A stretch of 12,956 bases of DNA from Pseudomonadota bacterium (GCA_023387715.1 JAEWHQ010000226.1:1-12956); one strand, 5' to 3'. Counted from the stretch's first letter, positions 1 to 8,629 are shown. The notes: generated from the sequence alone by a model not told the origin. Numbers and translations are program-made.

Positions 1-474
1 GGCCGAAACATCTTCACGCTGCTGGTTGTTGTAGCGTTGCTTTGGCATTGGGCTGAGCCAGATATCAGCATCAAGCCCGACCTGATGGGACGCATGGCCG
101 GTCAGCATCGGGCCACCGCGCGGCTGCGAAATGTCACCGATCAGCAAGCCGTTCCAGCCATCTTTTTTGGCATCGCGTGAAAGCTGTTGCAACATGGCAA
201 TCAGATTTGGATGCCCCCAATTGCGGTTGCGCGACAAGCGCATGACCTGCCAGTCTGGGCCGTCAATCGGCATGGCAACCGCGCCGGACACACAGCCTTT
301 GGAATAAAAGCCGATTGCCTGCGGATTGGCATTCAGATTTGGCAGTTTCATGGCACCGAAAGCCTGTTTTGCAGGCATATCTTCAGCTTGTGCAAATGTT
401 GCGACAGTTGCATTCATGCTGCAAACGGTCAGAAAAGTGACGGCAAATTTTAAAAATTTATATTTTTCCGACAT
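1..474 (-). CDS. mepA: Penicillin-insensitive murein endopeptidase MepA (5' part; runs off left edge)
   Basis: The reading frame stays open from an ATG at 474 to the window edge, giving 158 residues without a stop, so the C-terminus is missing. MepA is a periplasmic LAS-family (peptidase M74) zinc enzyme that cuts D-Ala-mDAP cross-links in peptidoglycan and is insensitive to beta-lactams. Residues 1-30 look like a signal peptide: a lysine-rich start, a hydrophobic stretch and AQA before the likely cut. The diagnostic motif GHASHQVGLDADIW lies at residues 126-139. H130 and D137 match two zinc ligands of the family, and the third (His) would lie beyond the edge. The gene starts 28 bases after the SDR stop on the same strand and is probably its operon partner. 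A GGAAAA element just upstream may be the ribosome site. Family call is secure; completeness cannot be judged. Confidence 0.93.
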   Translation of the reverse strand, partial: MSEKYKFLKFAVTFLTVCSMNATVATFAQAEDMPAKQAFGAMKLPNLNANPQAIGFYSKGCVSGAVAMPIDGPDWQVMRLSRNRNWGHPNLIAMLQQLSRDAKKDGWNGLLIGDISQPRGGPMLTGHASHQVGLDADIWLSPMPKQRYNNQQREDVSA

Positions 475-502
475 ATGGATTTTCCAAATGAAAAAGAAAA
501 AA

Positions 503-1387
503 TCATGAATTCTGGTGGGAGCGCCAGTTTGACTGTTCCCACATGGTTGTAAAAGCAGTGCGATAGTCAGGATAGATAAATTGATAACCGGTTTCGATTA
601 TTTTTTTATTAGAGACACGTTTGTTTTCACCATAAAAAGAGCGTGCCATCGGCGTCATTTCAGCCGTTTCAAAAGCAATTTCTTCCGGCGGTGTCACGCC
701 CATCAAAGTGGCGGCAAAAGTTACCACATCTTGCGGCGGGGCTGGTTCATTGTCGGTGATGTTGAAAATGCCGGCAATTTTCTGTGTGCTTAAATGTTTG
801 AGCGCACCGGCAATGTCTTCCACATGGATGCGGTTGAAAATCTGGTCTTTCTTAATGATACGGCGCGCAGTGCCGCGCTCGAGATTAACAAAAGCATTGC
901 GGTCAGGGCCATAAATGCCGGAAAGGCGCAAAATCGCCACCGGTATTTGTTGCGCATCACCTAAGGCAAGCCATTGTTTTTCTGCTTCTATCCGTTCGGT
1001 GGAGCGCTGTGCGGACGGATTGCAGGATGCGGTTTCATCAATGAGTGCGCCTTGATGGTCGCCATAAACGCCGACAGTGGAAAGATAGCCGATCCATTCA
1101 ATTTTATTGTCAGGCGTTGCAAGAGCTTGTTTAACATGGGCAAGTGCCGGATCGCCATCTTTGGATGGTGCGGCTGAGATAACAATATGGGTAGCATTTT
1201 TTAAATGCTCAGTAAAATTCGGGTCGAGCGCATCAGGTGCAAATAATAAAGGCTCGATATTGTTTTGTTTTAAATGATCGAATTTTTCTACTGAACGGCT
1301 GGTGCCATAGATTACTTGTGCATGGGGTTGCATTTTTCGTGCAAAATATTGGGCTGAATAACCTGCACCGATAAGAAAAATCCGCAT
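503..1387 (-). CDS. NAD(P)-binding atypical SDR / NAD-dependent epimerase-like protein (YeeZ type)
   Basis: A 294-residue Rossmann-fold protein. The N-terminus MRIFLIGAGYSA carries the glycine-rich dinucleotide site (residues 7-12), and TSR at 29-31 ends the second strand. The segment YLSTVGVYGD (101-110) is the usual 'S-x-G-V-Y-G' strand of extended SDRs. The classical YxxxK catalytic pair is not visible: the equivalent stretch reads STERIEAEKQW (129-139), as in YeeZ-like atypical SDRs. The substrate is unknown. The frame extends upstream to an ATG at 1408, inside queG. I prefer the ATG at 1387 because it opens directly on the Rossmann strand and lies two bases after the queG stop, with an AGG about 11 bases upstream. 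It is probably co-transcribed with queG and mepA. Family confidence is high, function open. Confidence 0.85.
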   Translation of the reverse strand: MRIFLIGAGYSAQYFARKMQPHAQVIYGTSRSVEKFDHLKQNNIEPLLFAPDALDPNFTEHLKNATHIVISAAPSKDGDPALAHVKQALATPDNKIEWIGYLSTVGVYGDHQGALIDETASCNPSAQRSTERIEAEKQWLALGDAQQIPVAILRLSGIYGPDRNAFVNLERGTARRIIKKDQIFNRIHVEDIAGALKHLSTQKIAGIFNITDNEPAPPQDVVTFAATLMGVTPPEEIAFETAEMTPMARSFYGENKRVSNKKIIETGYQFIYPDYRTAFTTMWEQSNWRSHQNS

Positions 1388-1389
1388 AA

Positions 1390-2544
1390 TTACTGGCACC
1401 TGTTCCATTCATCTAAAACATATGGGTCGGTTTCATCTTTAGCATAGTGCTGCTGCAATCGGGTAACTTTATCTGCGCTTAATAATTGCCGTAAAGCCCA
1501 GACCGATGTGCCGCGCACCAAAGGTTCAGGATCACTGAGATGCTTTTCCAAGGGTTTGACAAATTGCTGGTCACCGGAATTTCCTGCTGCGATTAAAACA
1601 TTGCGCAAAAAGCGATTGCGGCCGATGCGCTTGATAGGGGAACCGGAGAAAAATGTGCGAAATTCGGCATCATTTAAGGTCAGCAGAAATTGCAGCGAGG
1701 GACTGCGTAAGTCCTCACGCGCGCGAAGTTTAATCTCTTGTGCGCTGACAGCAAATTTGTTCCACGGACAGGCCGATAAACAATCATCGCAACCATAAAT
1801 ATGATTGCCGATTTTCTCACGAAATTCGTGCGGAATCGGGCCTTTATTCTCAATCGTCAGATATGAAATACAGCGTCTGGCATCAATTTTGAAAGGTTCA
1901 GGAAAAGCATTGGTCGGGCAGGCATCAAGACAGGCACGGCACGAGCCGCAATTGCTGCGATTGGGTTCATCAGGCGGCAAATCCAGCGTGATGAAAATAG
2001 AGCCTAAAAACAACCATGAACCATAGTCGCGGCTGACCAGATTGGTATGTTTTCCCTGCCAGCCCATGCCGGCAGCTGCGGCCAAGGGTTTTTCCATCAC
2101 CGGTGCTGTGTCGACAAACACTTTAACTGCGCCGCTTGCCCGTGCAATGAAGCGACTGGCCACATGTTTAAGCTTGCCTTTGATGATGTCGTGATAATCG
2201 CGATTTTGCGCGTAAACCGAAATTGCACCGCGATCTTTGTGTTTCAGCACTTCCATCGGATCATGATCGGGGCCGTAATTCATGCCGAGCATGACAATGG
2301 TGCGAACTTCCGACCACAGGGTTTGCGGATTGGCGCGACGCTCTTCTGTTTCTTCCATCCAATCCATATCGGCGTGATAGCCATTATCGATAAATTCACG
2401 CAAGCGCACAGGGGCCTGCGGGATGGAGCCGGGATGGGTAAATGCCACAACATCAAAACCTGCTGCGCGGGCTTCATCCGCGAGCAGGTTCTTGAGTTTC
2501 AGCTTTTTGGCCGTTTCTTTGTCGTCAGAAGTCAAGGTCACCAT
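1390..2544 (-). CDS. queG: Epoxyqueuosine reductase QueG
   Basis: QueG is the cobalamin-dependent, two-cluster iron-sulfur enzyme that reduces epoxyqueuosine to queuosine at the wobble position of GUN-anticodon tRNAs. It acts in the cytoplasm. The 384-residue product has the whole family pattern. The N-terminal domain contains FVDTAPVMEKPLA (from about residue 144), whose Asp145 is the predicted proton donor, followed by GMGWQGKHTN. Ferredoxin-like cluster motifs are CGSCRACLDACP (199-210) and CDDCLSACPWN (252-262), with a further Cys at 225. A HEAT-like C-terminal region contains VRGTSVWALRQL. The start at 2544 has GGTGG six bases upstream (2551-2555); an in-frame ATG at 2568 has no such site. 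The first 20 bases overlap the end of gst, and the stop is two bases from the SDR start, suggesting translational coupling. Confidence 0.96.
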   Translation of the reverse strand: MVTLTSDDKETAKKLKLKNLLADEARAAGFDVVAFTHPGSIPQAPVRLREFIDNGYHADMDWMEETEERRANPQTLWSEVRTIVMLGMNYGPDHDPMEVLKHKDRGAISVYAQNRDYHDIIKGKLKHVASRFIARASGAVKVFVDTAPVMEKPLAAAAGMGWQGKHTNLVSRDYGSWLFLGSIFITLDLPPDEPNRSNCGSCRACLDACPTNAFPEPFKIDARRCISYLTIENKGPIPHEFREKIGNHIYGCDDCLSACPWNKFAVSAQEIKLRAREDLRSPSLQFLLTLNDAEFRTFFSGSPIKRIGRNRFLRNVLIAAGNSGDQQFVKPLEKHLSDPEPLVRGTSVWALRQLLSADKVTRLQQHYAKDETDPYVLDEWNRCQ

Positions 2545-3217
2545 AATGTGCCACCGGCGCCAGTCCACGAATCCGGTCGTTTAACAGGGGCCGGAAAGAA
2601 GGGCGCGATTTCATCCGTGCATACCAATCCCGTGCCGCTGGTGTTTCAGTCCAGTCAATTTCGCCCAAATAATCCAAAATGGAAATAGCGCTTGCGGCTG
2701 CCATATCAGAATATGTGGCATGTCCGCCACCCAGCCAGTCGCGGGTTGCTGCCAGCCAGTCCAGATATTTCATGTGCTGGCGAATATTGGTGCGTGCGGC
2801 GCGGATTGCGGTCGAATCAGGCGCACTGCCGCCGCGCTCAGCCGACATCTGCAATTTGTAAACGCGCTCGCGCACAATATGGCGGGTCACTTCATTTTCA
2901 AATTTGACCAGAAACCAATCAACGAGACGGCGCACTTCGGCGCGCTCCATCGGACTTTCCGGCAAAAGGCGGCGGTTGCGCTTCAAGGCACCACGCGTTT
3001 CATCGAGATATTCGGCAATGACCGAAGCACCAATGACCGGCAGGTCATTTTCAGCCAGCAAAACCGGCAAGGTTGCCGCCGGATTAATAGCCAGAAACTC
3101 TTGGCGTCTTGCCCATGGGCGTTCTTCGATCAGCTCGGCATCAACGTCATATTCATTGAGAATAAGACGGGTATAGCGTGAACCGGACGACATTGGATGA
3201 TGAAAAAGCGTAAGCAT
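2525..3217 (-). CDS. Glutathione S-transferase family protein
   Basis: A 230-residue GST with the N-terminal thioredoxin-like domain (about 1-80) and an all-alpha C-terminal domain. The start MLTLFHHPMSSGSRYTRLIL places candidate catalytic serines at 10-11. NPAATLPVL (45-53) supplies the cis-proline loop (P51). The glutathione-contact motif, usually Glu/Asp-Ser, reads A64-S65 here, so the acidic residue is absent. That looks like a trait of this rhizobial subfamily rather than damage. Substrates are unknown; the linkage to queG recurs in Hyphomicrobiales. The frame extends upstream to 3346, but those 43 residues are Cys- and Pro-rich and unlike any GST, so the ATG at 3217 is the start. Its ribosome site is weak. 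It is the first gene of the likely gst-queG-SDR-mepA transcript. Confidence 0.9.
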   Translation of the reverse strand: MLTLFHHPMSSGSRYTRLILNEYDVDAELIEERPWARRQEFLAINPAATLPVLLAENDLPVIGASVIAEYLDETRGALKRNRRLLPESPMERAEVRRLVDWFLVKFENEVTRHIVRERVYKLQMSAERGGSAPDSTAIRAARTNIRQHMKYLDWLAATRDWLGGGHATYSDMAAASAISILDYLGEIDWTETPAARDWYARMKSRPSFRPLLNDRIRGLAPVAHYGDLDF

Positions 3218-3461
3218 GACCGCAGGCAACAACACTTTCAAATATGGATTCCGTATAAACTCAATATGATTTTCATAACAGAAACAGCATGGAGCGTTTC
3301 CGTTATATTGAGCTGCCGGAACCCGTCGACAAGGATTAGGGTGCAAAAAAGGAAGGAAATGTTTTTCCGTAAAATAACCTGATAGGCATTTATGCTGAAA
3401 TTATTGTTAAGCTTTCATGTTTAAAATGTGGTCAATGAGCATTTTTATACGCTCAAGTGAC

Positions 3462-3467
3462 AAAAGG
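3462..3467 (+). promoter_or_regulatory. Ribosome binding site deciding the uppP start
   Basis: AAAAGG nine bases ahead of the ATG at 3477. The upstream in-frame ATG at 3417 lacks a comparable site, so this favours the shorter protein. Confidence 0.65.
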
Positions 3468-3476
3468 CAGCAGTTT

Positions 3477-4283
3477 ATGAACATCTATAATTTTCTTGAA
3501 GCAGGTTTCTTAGGCCTCGTGGAAGGTATGACCGAGTTTATACCTGTGTCCTCCACCGGGCATTTACTGCTGGTCGGACATTTCCTGGGCTTTGAATCAG
3601 CCGGAAAATCCTTTGAAATACTGGTGCAGCTTGGTGCAATTCTTGCAATTTTGAGCGTGTATGCTGCAAAAATTATGAAGTTGCTGCGTGATTTTTCCAG
3701 TGATGCAAAAACGCGCCGCTTTGTGCTGGGCGTGCTTGTGGCTTTTTTGCCGGCAGCGGTGATTGGCGCTCTGGCACATGGCTTTATTAAAACAGTGCTG
3801 TTTGAAACGCCGATGCTGGTGTGCATCATGCTGATTTTGGGCGGATTTATTCTGCTCTGGGTCGACAGACTAGATCTGAAACCGCGCTATCATAATGCGA
3901 TGGATTTCTCGCTACCGATGTGTCTGATTATTGGCTTTGTGCAATGTCTGGCAATGGTGCCGGGTGTGTCCCGCTCAGGTTCCACCATCGTTGGTGCTTT
4001 GTTGCTTGGGGCGGATAAGCGTTCTGCGGCAGAGTTTTCATTCTTTCTGGCCATGCCGACAATGGCGGGTGCCTTTGCTTATGACCTTTATAAATCCCAT
4101 AATCAGCTCTCCTTTAATGATGGTGCGCTGATTGCTGTTGGTTTTGTGATGGCCTTCATTTCCGGCGTTTTTGTTGTGCGCTATTTGCTCGACTATGTTT
4201 CGCGTCATGGCTTCAAGCTTTTTGCCTGGTGGCGCTTGATTGTCGGTGCCGCTGGTATGGCCGCACTGATGGTATGGGGCTAA
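3477..4283 (+). CDS. uppP: Undecaprenyl-diphosphatase UppP (BacA)
   Basis: An integral membrane enzyme that dephosphorylates undecaprenyl pyrophosphate to recycle the lipid carrier for peptidoglycan and other envelope polymers. Overproduction in other bacteria gives bacitracin resistance. The 268-residue product is the usual length and almost entirely hydrophobic helices. The first signature [15 protein letters not shown] spans residues 16-30 (E16, E20, S26 and H29 correspond to catalytic residues of E. coli BacA). The second, PGVSRSGST, spans 152-160 with Arg156. The frame extends to an ATG at 3417, but the ATG at 3477 is chosen because AAAAGG (3462-3467) lies nine bases upstream and family proteins start here. 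It is a single gene with its own terminator, facing rmuC. Not the unrelated SbmA/BacA peptide transporter known from Sinorhizobium. Confidence 0.96.
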   Translation: MNIYNFLEAGFLGLVEGMTEFIPVSSTGHLLLVGHFLGFESAGKSFEILVQLGAILAILSVYAAKIMKLLRDFSSDAKTRRFVLGVLVAFLPAAVIGALAHGFIKTVLFETPMLVCIMLILGGFILLWVDRLDLKPRYHNAMDFSLPMCLIIGFVQCLAMVPGVSRSGSTIVGALLLGADKRSAAEFSFFLAMPTMAGAFAYDLYKSHNQLSFNDGALIAVGFVMAFISGVFVVRYLLDYVSRHGFKLFAWWRLIVGAAGMAALMVWG

Positions 4284-4289
4284 AAATTA

Positions 4290-4323
4290 AAAATGCCGGT
4301 TAAAGTAATTTAACCGGCATTTT
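4290..4323. terminator. Bidirectional intrinsic terminator between uppP and rmuC
   Basis: A perfect 15-base-pair hairpin: 4290-4304 pairs with 4309-4323 around a GTAA loop. The core is ATGCCGGTTAAA / TTTAACCGGCAT, flanked by A-run and T-run so that it reads as a terminator on both strands. It lies seven bases after the uppP stop and 28 bases beyond the rmuC stop, serving both convergent genes. Confidence 0.92.
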
Positions 4324-4351
4324 ATTTGGTTTTATATCCTGAAAACCGGAT

Positions 4352-5575
4352 TTATTCATCATCGACAAGACGTAGATGCCATTGTGATGCGGATGCGTTT
4401 TGCTCGGTCGGGGCAGAGGCGTTGGGTGTCGCTGGACTACCAAGTTCTAAGGTTTCAATCTTTTCGCCGCGCCGGTTGATTTTGGATGATGAGATCAGAA
4501 TATCATCAATATCTTTATTGGCTTGCTGGAAGTGTGTTTGTAATTTGCGCACGCGCTCATCAAGGCGTGCAACATCTTCCATTAGGCGCATAACTTCTGC
4601 TTGGATAAGATGCGCTTGCTCCCGCATGCGGGTATCTTTCAACACCGACTGTATCACTTGGATTGAAAGCATCAGCAGCGACGGCGAAACAATCACCACG
4701 CGGGCGCGGTGGGCTTTTTGGATGAGCGATGAAAAATGCTCGTGAATATCGGCAAAAACTGATTCTGACGGCACGAATAAAAAGGCCGTATCCTGCGTTT
4801 CACCGGCAATGAGATATTTGTCCGAGATATCTTTAATATGCACTTCAATATCGCGGCGGAATTGTTGAGCGGCTTGCTTTTGTGTATCGGCACTTTTGGC
4901 CTCACGCACCGCTGTCCATGCTTCCATCGGAAATTTTGCATCAATCACCAGTGAGGGCGCATTATTGGGCATGCGGATGAGGCAATCGGGACGGGTGGCA
5001 TTGGAAAGTGTTGACTGAAACTCATAAAGCCCTTGCGGAAGGGCATCACTGATGATTGCTTCCATGCGCGCTTGCCCATAAGCGCCGCGGCTTTGTTTGT
5101 TCGCCAGAATTGCCTGCAACTGCACCACCTGACCGGCCAGTGACTGGATGTTGTTTTGTGCCGTATCAATCACCGCCAGCCGCTCTTGCAGCTTGGCGAG
5201 ATTTTCGTGCGTTGATCTGGTTTGTTCGTTCATCGTGTGGCCGAGACGGTTGGTCATGCCGTCGAGCCGTTCACGGATCGATTGGTTAAGCTCGGACTGG
5301 CGTGAGCCGAACACTTCCGCCATGGTCTGCATCCGGCCTTGCATTTCAGCCTGACTTTTCAAAATTTCAGCCATGCGCATTTCTGCGTCACGGGCGCGTT
5401 CTTCTGCCATCATTTCGGCAATCAGCGCATTTTTGGCATTACGGCTGCCCATCCAAATAAACAGGACAGCCATAATAATGACGGTCAGAAAAATTGCGCC
5501 AAGCAAAAATCCCGCTGAAAATTGATATTGGCCAAGCTGAAAAACTGGCTGTGTCAGGCTATTTGTGTTTTCCAT
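4352..5575 (-). CDS. rmuC: DNA recombination protein RmuC homologue
   Basis: RmuC proteins limit recombination at inverted repeats and are predicted membrane-tethered nuclease-fold proteins; the biochemical activity is poorly defined. The 407-residue product has one N-terminal membrane helix (about 21-42, ending in IWMGSRN). A long alpha-helical, probably coiled-coil stretch rich in Glu, Gln and Met follows (about 46-160). Next comes the conserved core beginning GAYGQ (164-168), with a PD-(D/E)xK-like arrangement: D197 in RPDCLI and D212-A-K214 in VIDAKFP. A second helical region includes SPSLLMLSIQVIQSV. The last 40 residues are low-complexity and poorly conserved. No strong ribosome site is visible before the ATG at 5575. 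It is divergent from def and convergent with uppP. Confidence 0.93.
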   Translation of the reverse strand: MENTNSLTQPVFQLGQYQFSAGFLLGAIFLTVIIMAVLFIWMGSRNAKNALIAEMMAEERARDAEMRMAEILKSQAEMQGRMQTMAEVFGSRQSELNQSIRERLDGMTNRLGHTMNEQTRSTHENLAKLQERLAVIDTAQNNIQSLAGQVVQLQAILANKQSRGAYGQARMEAIISDALPQGLYEFQSTLSNATRPDCLIRMPNNAPSLVIDAKFPMEAWTAVREAKSADTQKQAAQQFRRDIEVHIKDISDKYLIAGETQDTAFLFVPSESVFADIHEHFSSLIQKAHRARVVIVSPSLLMLSIQVIQSVLKDTRMREQAHLIQAEVMRLMEDVARLDERVRKLQTHFQQANKDIDDILISSSKINRRGEKIETLELGSPATPNASAPTEQNASASQWHLRLVDDE

Positions 5576-5676
5576 ACATATGCTTTAACCGATTCGCGCA
5601 TGAATTAAGAGATCAAAACGAGAACATTTTATCATTTGGCCGTTCACGAGCATTGACGTGGTAACTTGTAACAATT

Positions 5677-5682
5677 AGGTGA
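5677..5682 (+). promoter_or_regulatory. Ribosome binding site deciding the def start
   Basis: AGGTGA is a full match to the canonical anti-Shine-Dalgarno complement and sits five bases before the ATG at 5688. It overlaps the in-frame GTG at 5679, arguing against that codon as the start. Confidence 0.75.
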
Positions 5683-5687
5683 AACCC

Positions 5688-6218
5688 ATGTCGATAAAAC
5701 CACTGATTATTTTACCCGATCCTGTATTACGTTTGGTGTCAAAACCGATTGAGCGTTTTGACGGCCAGTTGCAGGCTTTTGCCAATGATATGTTTGATAC
5801 CATGTATGATGCACCTGGTATCGGTCTGGCTGCTATTCAGGTCGGCGAGCCGATCCGTTTGGTGGTGATTGATCTGGCACGCGAGGGCGAAGAAAAAGCG
5901 CCGCATATCTTTGTTAATCCAAAGATCGTGCATTCATCCGATGAGCGCAGCATTTACGAAGAAGGCTGTTTGTCTATTCCGGATTATTATGCCGAAGTAG
6001 AGCGTCCTGCACGCGTGCGTGTGGAATATCAGGATGTACAGGGCAAGCCACAGGAAATGGAAGTTGACGAGCTGATGGCAACTTGCATTCAGCACGAGAT
6101 TGACCATCTGGACGGCGTCTTGTTTATTGATCACATTTCCAAGCTGAAACGCGATATGGTAATTAAGAAATTTAAAAAGATCGCCAAAGAACGCCAGCAA
6201 AATAGTCAGGTTTTGTAA
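5688..6218 (+). CDS. def: Peptide deformylase
   Basis: A cytoplasmic metalloenzyme (Fe2+ in vivo) that removes the formyl group from the initiator Met of nascent proteins. The 176-residue product carries all three signatures in order: [10 protein letters not shown] (44-53), EGCLS (92-96) with metal ligand C94, and HEIDH (136-140) with metal ligands H136 and H140 and catalytic E137. Length is typical. The start at ATG 5688 is supported by the AGGTGA site; an in-frame GTG at 5679 overlaps that site. It is the first gene of def-fmt-truA, and its stop shares one base with the fmt start (TAATG). Def undoes what Fmt does, so co-expression makes sense. TTGACG at 5653-5658 could be a -35 box, but no good -10 follows. 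Confidence 0.97.
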   Translation: MSIKPLIILPDPVLRLVSKPIERFDGQLQAFANDMFDTMYDAPGIGLAAIQVGEPIRLVVIDLAREGEEKAPHIFVNPKIVHSSDERSIYEEGCLSIPDYYAEVERPARVRVEYQDVQGKPQEMEVDELMATCIQHEIDHLDGVLFIDHISKLKRDMVIKKFKKIAKERQQNSQVL

Positions 6219-7144
6219 TGTCACTGCGTGTCGTTTTCATGGGAACACCGGATTTTTCCGTACCTGTTCTCACCGCCATTATCGGACATGGTTATGAAGT
6301 GGTTGCGGTTTATTCGCAGCCGCCGCGTGCCGCAGGGCGTCGTGGTCTGGAATTGACCAAGACACCTGTTCACCAAAAAGCGGAAGAATTCGGCATTCCT
6401 GTCTTTACGCCTAAAAGCTTGCGCTCTGAGGAAGAGCAGCAAAAATTCCGCGAGCTGGAAGCTGATGTCGCCATTGTTGTGGCTTATGGCTTGCTGTTGC
6501 CGCTGCCGATTTTGGAAGGTACGCGCCTTGGCTGCTATAATGGCCATGCTTCGCTTTTGCCGCGCTGGCGCGGTGCAGCACCGATCCAGCGCGCGATTAT
6601 GGCCGGTGATAAAGAAACCGGCATGATGATTATGAAAATGGATGAGGGGCTGGATACCGGCCCTGTCGCCATGGTTGAAAAAGTAGCGATCACCGAAAAT
6701 ATGACCACCGGTGAATTGCATGACAAACTGAGCATGACCGGCGCTGATCTGATGATCCGTGCGTTGGGCGCTTTAGAGCGTGAAAGTCTGGCACTGCGGG
6801 CGCAGGAAGAAGACGGTGTGCTTTATGCTGCTAAAATCGACAAGGCAGAAGCGCGGATTGATTGGTCAAAACCGGCGCTAACCGTTCATAATACCATTCG
6901 TGGCTTGTCGCCTTTTCCGGGCAGCTGGTGCGAGATGGAAATTAGCGGCAAAGTGGAACGCGTTAAAATTTTGCGCTCCCATCTAGCAGAAGGTTCCGGC
7001 GCAGCCGGTACAATTCTTGATGATAAGCTGACCATTGCGTGCGGCGAGGGGGCTGTGCAACTGCTGACCTTGCAGCGCGCTGGCGGCAAAGCTTTGCAGG
7101 CATCCGAATTTTTGCGCGGTGCTGCCGATTTACGGGTGCTTTAA
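6218..7144 (+). CDS. fmt: Methionyl-tRNA formyltransferase
   Basis: Transfers a formyl group from 10-formyl-tetrahydrofolate to Met-tRNAfMet, making the bacterial initiator tRNA. The 308-residue product is the normal length. The N-terminal Rossmann-like formyltransferase domain (about 1-200) starts [15 protein letters not shown]. It contains the active-site segment [15 protein letters not shown] from residue 108 (N108, H110) and D146 in EGLDTGP, matching the catalytic Asn-His-Asp triad. The C-terminal OB-fold tRNA-binding domain (about 205-308) includes [13 protein letters not shown]. The ATG overlaps the def stop by one base, and AGG (6208-6210) lies seven bases upstream, so translation is probably coupled to def. 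truA follows after three bases. Confidence 0.97.
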   Translation: MSLRVVFMGTPDFSVPVLTAIIGHGYEVVAVYSQPPRAAGRRGLELTKTPVHQKAEEFGIPVFTPKSLRSEEEQQKFRELEADVAIVVAYGLLLPLPILEGTRLGCYNGHASLLPRWRGAAPIQRAIMAGDKETGMMIMKMDEGLDTGPVAMVEKVAITENMTTGELHDKLSMTGADLMIRALGALERESLALRAQEEDGVLYAAKIDKAEARIDWSKPALTVHNTIRGLSPFPGSWCEMEISGKVERVKILRSHLAEGSGAAGTILDDKLTIACGEGAVQLLTLQRAGGKALQASEFLRGAADLRVL

Positions 7145-7147
7145 AGC

Positions 7148-7903
7148 ATGCCACGCTATCGGTTAACGGTTGAATATGACGGCACAGCTTATGTCGGCTG
7201 GCAGCGGCAGGAAAATGGTCACACCATTCAGGCTGCTATCGAGCAGGCATTCAAGCGCTTTACCGGTCAGGATTTAACGCTTGGCGCTGCCGGACGTACC
7301 GATGCAGGTGTGCATGCTCTGGCACAGACTGTGCATGTGGATCTGGAACGTGACTGGTCGGCGGGCAAAATCCGTGAGGCCTTGAACGCCCATCTGGCGC
7401 AATGGCAGGAAACTGTCAGCATCATCAATGTGCAGAAAACGGTCGATCATTTTGATGCGCGTTTTTCTGCCCGTGGCCGTCATTATCTCTATCGTATTCA
7501 CAATCGCCGCCCACCATTAAGCATTGATCTCAATCGTGCATGGTGGGTGTCGAAGCCGCTTGATCATGAAAAAATGCACGAGGCTGCACAACTGCTTCTC
7601 GGCGAGCATGATTTCACCACCTTTCGTGCCACCCAGTGTCAGGCCAAAAGCCCGATCAAAACACTTGATCGGCTGGATGTGACACGCAATGGTGAGATCA
7701 TCGAAATTCGGGCATCGGCGCGTTCTTTCCTGCATAATCAGGTGCGCTCACTTGCTGGCAGCCTGATGGAAGTCGGTTCCGGTCGCTGGACAAAAGATGA
7801 TCTGGTTGCAGCACTGGAAGCGCGCGAGCGTTCGCGTTGCGGCACTGTTGCACCGCCTTACGGGCTTTATCTGATCGGTGTGGATTACGACGATCCGGTT
7901 TAA
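7148..7903 (+). CDS. truA: tRNA pseudouridine(38-40) synthase TruA
   Basis: Isomerises uridine to pseudouridine at positions 38, 39 and 40 of the tRNA anticodon arm. The 251-residue product begins [18 protein letters not shown]. It carries the universal catalytic motif GRTDAGVHA with nucleophile D52, the RHYLYRI strand, and [12 protein letters not shown] near residue 195. Length and domain order are normal. The ATG lies three bases after the fmt stop; a distinct ribosome site is not obvious, which fits reinitiation within the operon. The last four bases overlap the tail of the opposite-strand YIP1-like gene, and no U-tract terminator follows the stop. Confidence 0.97.
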   Translation: MPRYRLTVEYDGTAYVGWQRQENGHTIQAAIEQAFKRFTGQDLTLGAAGRTDAGVHALAQTVHVDLERDWSAGKIREALNAHLAQWQETVSIINVQKTVDHFDARFSARGRHYLYRIHNRRPPLSIDLNRAWWVSKPLDHEKMHEAAQLLLGEHDFTTFRATQCQAKSPIKTLDRLDVTRNGEIIEIRASARSFLHNQVRSLAGSLMEVGSGRWTKDDLVAALEARERSRCGTVAPPYGLYLIGVDYDDPV

Positions 7904-7910
7904 TAACCGG
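7895..7910. repeat. Inverted repeat across the truA / YIP1-like convergent stops
   Basis: CCGGTT (7895-7900) and AACCGG (7905-7910) form a perfect 6-base-pair stem around TAAT. Both genes' stop codons lie in it. Neither strand has a following U-tract, so a classic intrinsic terminator is unlikely. Confidence 0.5.
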
Positions 7911-8508
7911 CGCTAAAATCATAATTGATGCCGAAAAGCTCTTGTAGTGCGAGTGTGATGAAAAACGACAGCATGAACATGGCGATATAAAAAGGCAGCG
8001 CAAAACCTGTTGGTTTTTGCAGCGCAACCCGCGTTAAGCGATAGCTCATCGCAATAATGACAATCATAAAACCAAGCGAGACAAAGGTTAAAGTATCGCT
8101 GCGCTGTTGCATGAATAATTGCCACAGACTGATGGGTGCAAAAGCCCATGCCAGCAAAGCCGTGCCCCAATTGCTGGCTATGACATAAGGGGCAAAGCGT
8201 TTGGCAATGCCGATTTTGCTGACAACGAGACCCAGAAGAAAGATCGGCAAAATCCATGCGGTAACATCGACAATGGCCGCTTTGATAACGATGGATAAGC
8301 GCATCGCGGTTTCTTCACGCCCGCCGGTGAGTTCTGCGGCATAGGCAACCCAGCCCGCAAGCAGTGGCGGCAGGCTGACAAGGATGGCGTAAAAAGAACG
8401 CCAGAAACCATCGGCTGAAATATCAAGATAGGCGAAACCATCCGGCTTGCCGGTCATCATACGCCAGACGCCGTAAAAATAGCGGTAAATTGTGTCGATT
8501 GTTGGCAA
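7900..8508 (-). CDS. Polytopic membrane protein, YIP1-like, function unknown
   Basis: A 202-residue hydrophobic protein with about five predicted membrane helices (roughly residues 36-58, 71-95, 105-125, 140-158 and 168-190) and a short hydrophilic N-terminus containing [13 protein letters not shown]. The overall pattern resembles the rhizobial 'YIP1 family' proteins. I base this on general resemblance rather than a catalytic motif, and no function is assigned. The only upstream start codon in frame is TTG at 8508, with AAGG ten bases before it. ATGs at residues 17-18 are possible, but starting there would lose the amphipathic leader that I recall as conserved. A weak promoter-like pair is present on the minus strand (ATACAA complement 8576-8581, AGTTTA complement 8553-8558). 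It is convergent and overlapping with truA, downstream of dapD. Confidence 0.8.
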   Translation of the reverse strand: MPTIDTIYRYFYGVWRMMTGKPDGFAYLDISADGFWRSFYAILVSLPPLLAGWVAYAAELTGGREETAMRLSIVIKAAIVDVTAWILPIFLLGLVVSKIGIAKRFAPYVIASNWGTALLAWAFAPISLWQLFMQQRSDTLTFVSLGFMIVIIAMSYRLTRVALQKPTGFALPFYIAMFMLSFFITLALQELFGINYDFSAGY

Positions 8509-8599
8509 AGTTCACAAACCTTAACTGGCGCGGCGGGGAAGAATTGGCTTTAAGTTTAGGAAAACAAACGCAAAAATACAACCGATAGTGTTTGCCTTA

Positions 8600-8629
8600 T
8601 TGGCGGCATGTTTCGTAGGTATTTATTAA
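8600..8629 (+). promoter_or_regulatory. Possible promoter for the putative small RNA
   Basis: TTGGCG (8600-8605) and TATTAA (8624-8629) are separated by 18 bases. Each matches the sigma-70 consensus at four of six positions. A start near 8636 would give a transcript beginning just before the first hairpin. Weak on its own. Confidence 0.25.

Noticed and set aside
2047..2688. A 213-codon open frame on the plus strand opposite queG and the end of gst
   Set aside because: It is antisense to strongly supported genes, its translation is rich in Cys, His and Phe with no family resemblance, and it has no good ribosome site.
2720..3181. A 153-codon plus-strand frame opposite gst
   Set aside because: It mirrors the GST coding frame; no domain or start signal supports it.
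3218..3346. N-terminal extension of the GST frame by 43 residues
   Set aside because: The extension is Cys- and Pro-rich and precedes a perfect GST N-terminus at 3217. This stretch is more likely promoter and leader DNA.
3350..3367. Minus-strand GGAAA-AACA-TTTCC stem followed by a T-rich run
   Set aside because: The stem is only five pairs, and no minus-strand gene upstream would need it, because uppP lies on the plus strand there.
5653..5675. TTGACG ... TAACAAT as a promoter for def
   Set aside because: The -35-like box is good, but the spacing to the only -10-like element is about ten bases, far too short for sigma-70.
6221..6721. A 166-codon minus-strand frame opposite fmt
   Set aside because: It is antisense to the conserved catalytic domain of Fmt and its composition is unlike a real protein.
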